DNA of 7,330 nucleotides from Chloroflexota bacterium (GTDB taxonomy: Bacteria > Chloroflexota > Ktedonobacteria > Ktedonobacterales > Ktedonobacteraceae): contig CADDZH010000164.1 of NCBI GenBank assembly GCA_902812455.1, positions 1 through 7,330 of the forward strand, written 5' to 3'. Positions 6,267 through 7,330 of the stretch are shown here, piece after piece (positions within the stretch are counted from its first letter, which is position 1; each line of letters opens with the position of its first letter). Below the pieces are notes generated by a model. It did no database searches. It was given only the letters and a program-made list of their open reading frames with translations, and was not told the DNA's origin. The position numbers and the translations under genes are program-made.

Positions 6267-6977
6267 TTATGTCGCGTCCATCGAGCAGCTCTGGGCCACC
6301 AACCGTCCCACGTAGGCAGCTTCCTCAACCGAAAGCAGCAACGCATCTGGATGGTCAGCAAAAAAGGTCGCGGCTGACTGCTCCGACTGAAACAAGAGCG
6401 ACTGCTGGCAAAAGGCGGCTCGCGTACAGTCGTCGCGGTTGGCCGGTACGATCAACGACATCACACTGCTAGCAGGGAACAGATCCAGGATGGTGCCTTC
6501 GGGCGTGGCGACAAAGGTAATAGGCTGGCCGGTGACCGGACACGTCGACTGAACCTGTGCCTCAACGTGCAGCGACGGGGGGAGCAGAACAGTATCAAAG
6601 GCACACCAGGTGTAGAGCAGCTTGCCACCCACCTGAAACCGGTGGGAGGTCGGCACCAGCGTGGCTCCCAGGCCGACGATATGGCCAGCCTGATCAAACT
6701 CGACATCTGGAGGGAGCTTCGCCAGGCGGTGTTCCAATTCGGGCTGGCGTACCTGCAGTGAGGCCCGAAGGGCGGCTGGCGTCACCGGTTTGCCGCGGGT
6801 GATCTGCTGCACAATGGAGCGGCAGAGAGCCTCCTGCTCACGGCGCAGCTGCTCCGCCAGGCGCTGGGCAATCGTTTCGAGTGAGGGGTGCTGCATGGAT
6901 TGCTTCTTTCCTTTCTCGCTCTGCTTTTCTCTCGCCAACGGATGCAGAGGAACTTGCTCTCCCATCTGCTCGCTCAT
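6267..6977 (-). CDS. merB: MerB-like organomercurial (alkylmercury) lyase, second gene of the pair
   Basis: MerB cleaves the carbon-mercury bond of organomercurials by protonolysis, releasing Hg(II) in the cytoplasm for MerA to reduce. This protein has 236 residues from the ATG at 6977, whose first bases overlap the upstream merB stop (ATGA). The three known catalytic residues are all present: C125 and D128 in YTWCAFDT, and C190 in RAAFCQQSLLF. They match C96, D99 and C159 of the E. coli R831b enzyme. C146 in STCPVTGQP corresponds to the structural C117. A helical N-terminal domain (about 30-90) precedes the lyase core. Residues 1-27 are an unusual polar, Lys/Glu/Gln-rich leader. An internal ATG at 6896, with AAAGGAAAG ahead of it, would give 209 residues, close to the family's normal length, and may be the true start. 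Only distant similarity to its neighbour is seen, so substrate range may differ. Confidence 0.88.
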   Translation of the reverse strand: MSEQMGEQVPLHPLAREKQSEKGKKQSMQHPSLETIAQRLAEQLRREQEALCRSIVQQITRGKPVTPAALRASLQVRQPELEHRLAKLPPDVEFDQAGHIVGLGATLVPTSHRFQVGGKLLYTWCAFDTVLLPPSLHVEAQVQSTCPVTGQPITFVATPEGTILDLFPASSVMSLIVPANRDDCTRAAFCQQSLLFQSEQSAATFFADHPDALLLSVEEAAYVGRLVAQSCSMDAT

Positions 6978-7330
6978 GATTGCACATCTCGGAAGCGAGT
7001 GCCCTCAACCAGCTTGCCTACCCGGTAGGCCTCCTCCACCGAAAGGATCATAGCCTGGGGATGTGCCGCTTGCCATCGGGTCGCTGCCTCACGTGAGGCA
7101 AAGAAATGCCCGTAGTTGCAGACGTCCTTCCTCACATTGTAGCAGCACCCCGCCGCGACATCAACGACGAGCGAGATCTGAGCCTCTCCCGGGTCCAGAT
7201 CAAGCACGTGTTTAGGCGTGACCGTGAGCTGAATGCTGCTTTCGGTAACCGGACAGCGCGAGGTGATCTGAGCGGAGAGGTGCAGCTCTACCGGGTAGGT
7301 TAAGGTGTCGAAGGCGCACCAGGCGAACAG
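6974..7330 (-). CDS. merB: MerB-like organomercurial lyase, first gene of the pair (partial, N-terminus off window)
   Basis: The frame is open from the window edge (7330) to TGA at 6976-6974, giving the last 118 residues of a protein expected to be about 210. It begins inside the catalytic core: LFAWCAFDT holds the first Cys and the Asp (visible residues 5 and 8), SRCPVTES gives the C117-equivalent (26), and VRKDVCNYGHFFAS gives the last catalytic Cys (71), followed by the family's C-terminal ILSVEEAYRVGKLVEG. A GTG at 7207 is internal and is not a start. A vicinal Cys pair (62-63, AAGCCYNV) lies 8-9 residues ahead of the catalytic Cys, a feature I do not expect in the family. Its stop overlaps the next merB-like gene by ATGA, so the two are probably co-translated. 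Hg(II)-handling partners are not in the window. Confidence 0.88.
   Translation of the reverse strand: MFAWCAFDTLTYPVELHLSAQITSRCPVTESSIQLTVTPKHVLDLDPGEAQISLVVDVAAGCCYNVRKDVCNYGHFFASREAATRWQAAHPQAMILSVEEAYRVGKLVEGTRFRDVQS

Overview
The window is a GC-rich bacterial segment, apart from the A/T-rich promoter gap at 2620-2680. Genes are tightly packed and carry strong AGGAGG-type ribosome binding sites. No taxon-specific marker is present. The mix of a TetR-controlled ABC-2 exporter, GT4 glycosyltransferase, SAM methyltransferase and MerB homologues would fit a soil-type Chloroflexota (for example a ktedonobacterium) or an actinobacterium, but that is a guess.

Region 1 (1-3439) is a regulated export cassette. 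A TetR-family regulator (2735-3439, +) faces away from an ABC ATPase (1552-2574, -). The ATPase is followed by two related ABC-2 permeases (687-1547 and 1-624, the second cut by the window edge). The 160-bp gap between the divergent genes holds two near-identical 13-bp palindromes and a third partial copy. A near-consensus promoter for the exporter operon (TTGACA, 17 bp, TACAAT) lies inside these repeats, with its -10 box within one palindrome. This is the layout expected when a TetR repressor controls a drug or lipid exporter. The substrate cannot be read from sequence.

Region 2 (3440-4002) has no convincing gene. It holds a weak minus-strand reading frame (4002-3700) that begins one base after the methyltransferase stop and continues in frame beyond a TGA. 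It may be a small unknown gene or a decayed one.

Region 3 (4004-7330) is a minus-strand run. In transcription order it contains a merB-like organomercurial lyase gene cut by the right edge, a second merB-like gene overlapping it by ATGA, a GT-B (GT4-type) glycosyltransferase gene broken by a nonsense codon and several frameshifts, and an intact class I SAM methyltransferase gene. Both MerB proteins keep the Cys-Asp-Cys catalytic set (the partial one within its visible part), yet they differ widely from each other, so this is not a recent duplication. No merA, merR or mercury transporter is visible here. Possible mercury resistance therefore depends on genes outside the window.

The main points for a second look are the paired divergent MerB homologues, the operator-promoter array, and the heavily lesioned glycosyltransferase between intact genes. 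I did not find a clear candidate for a wholly new system.
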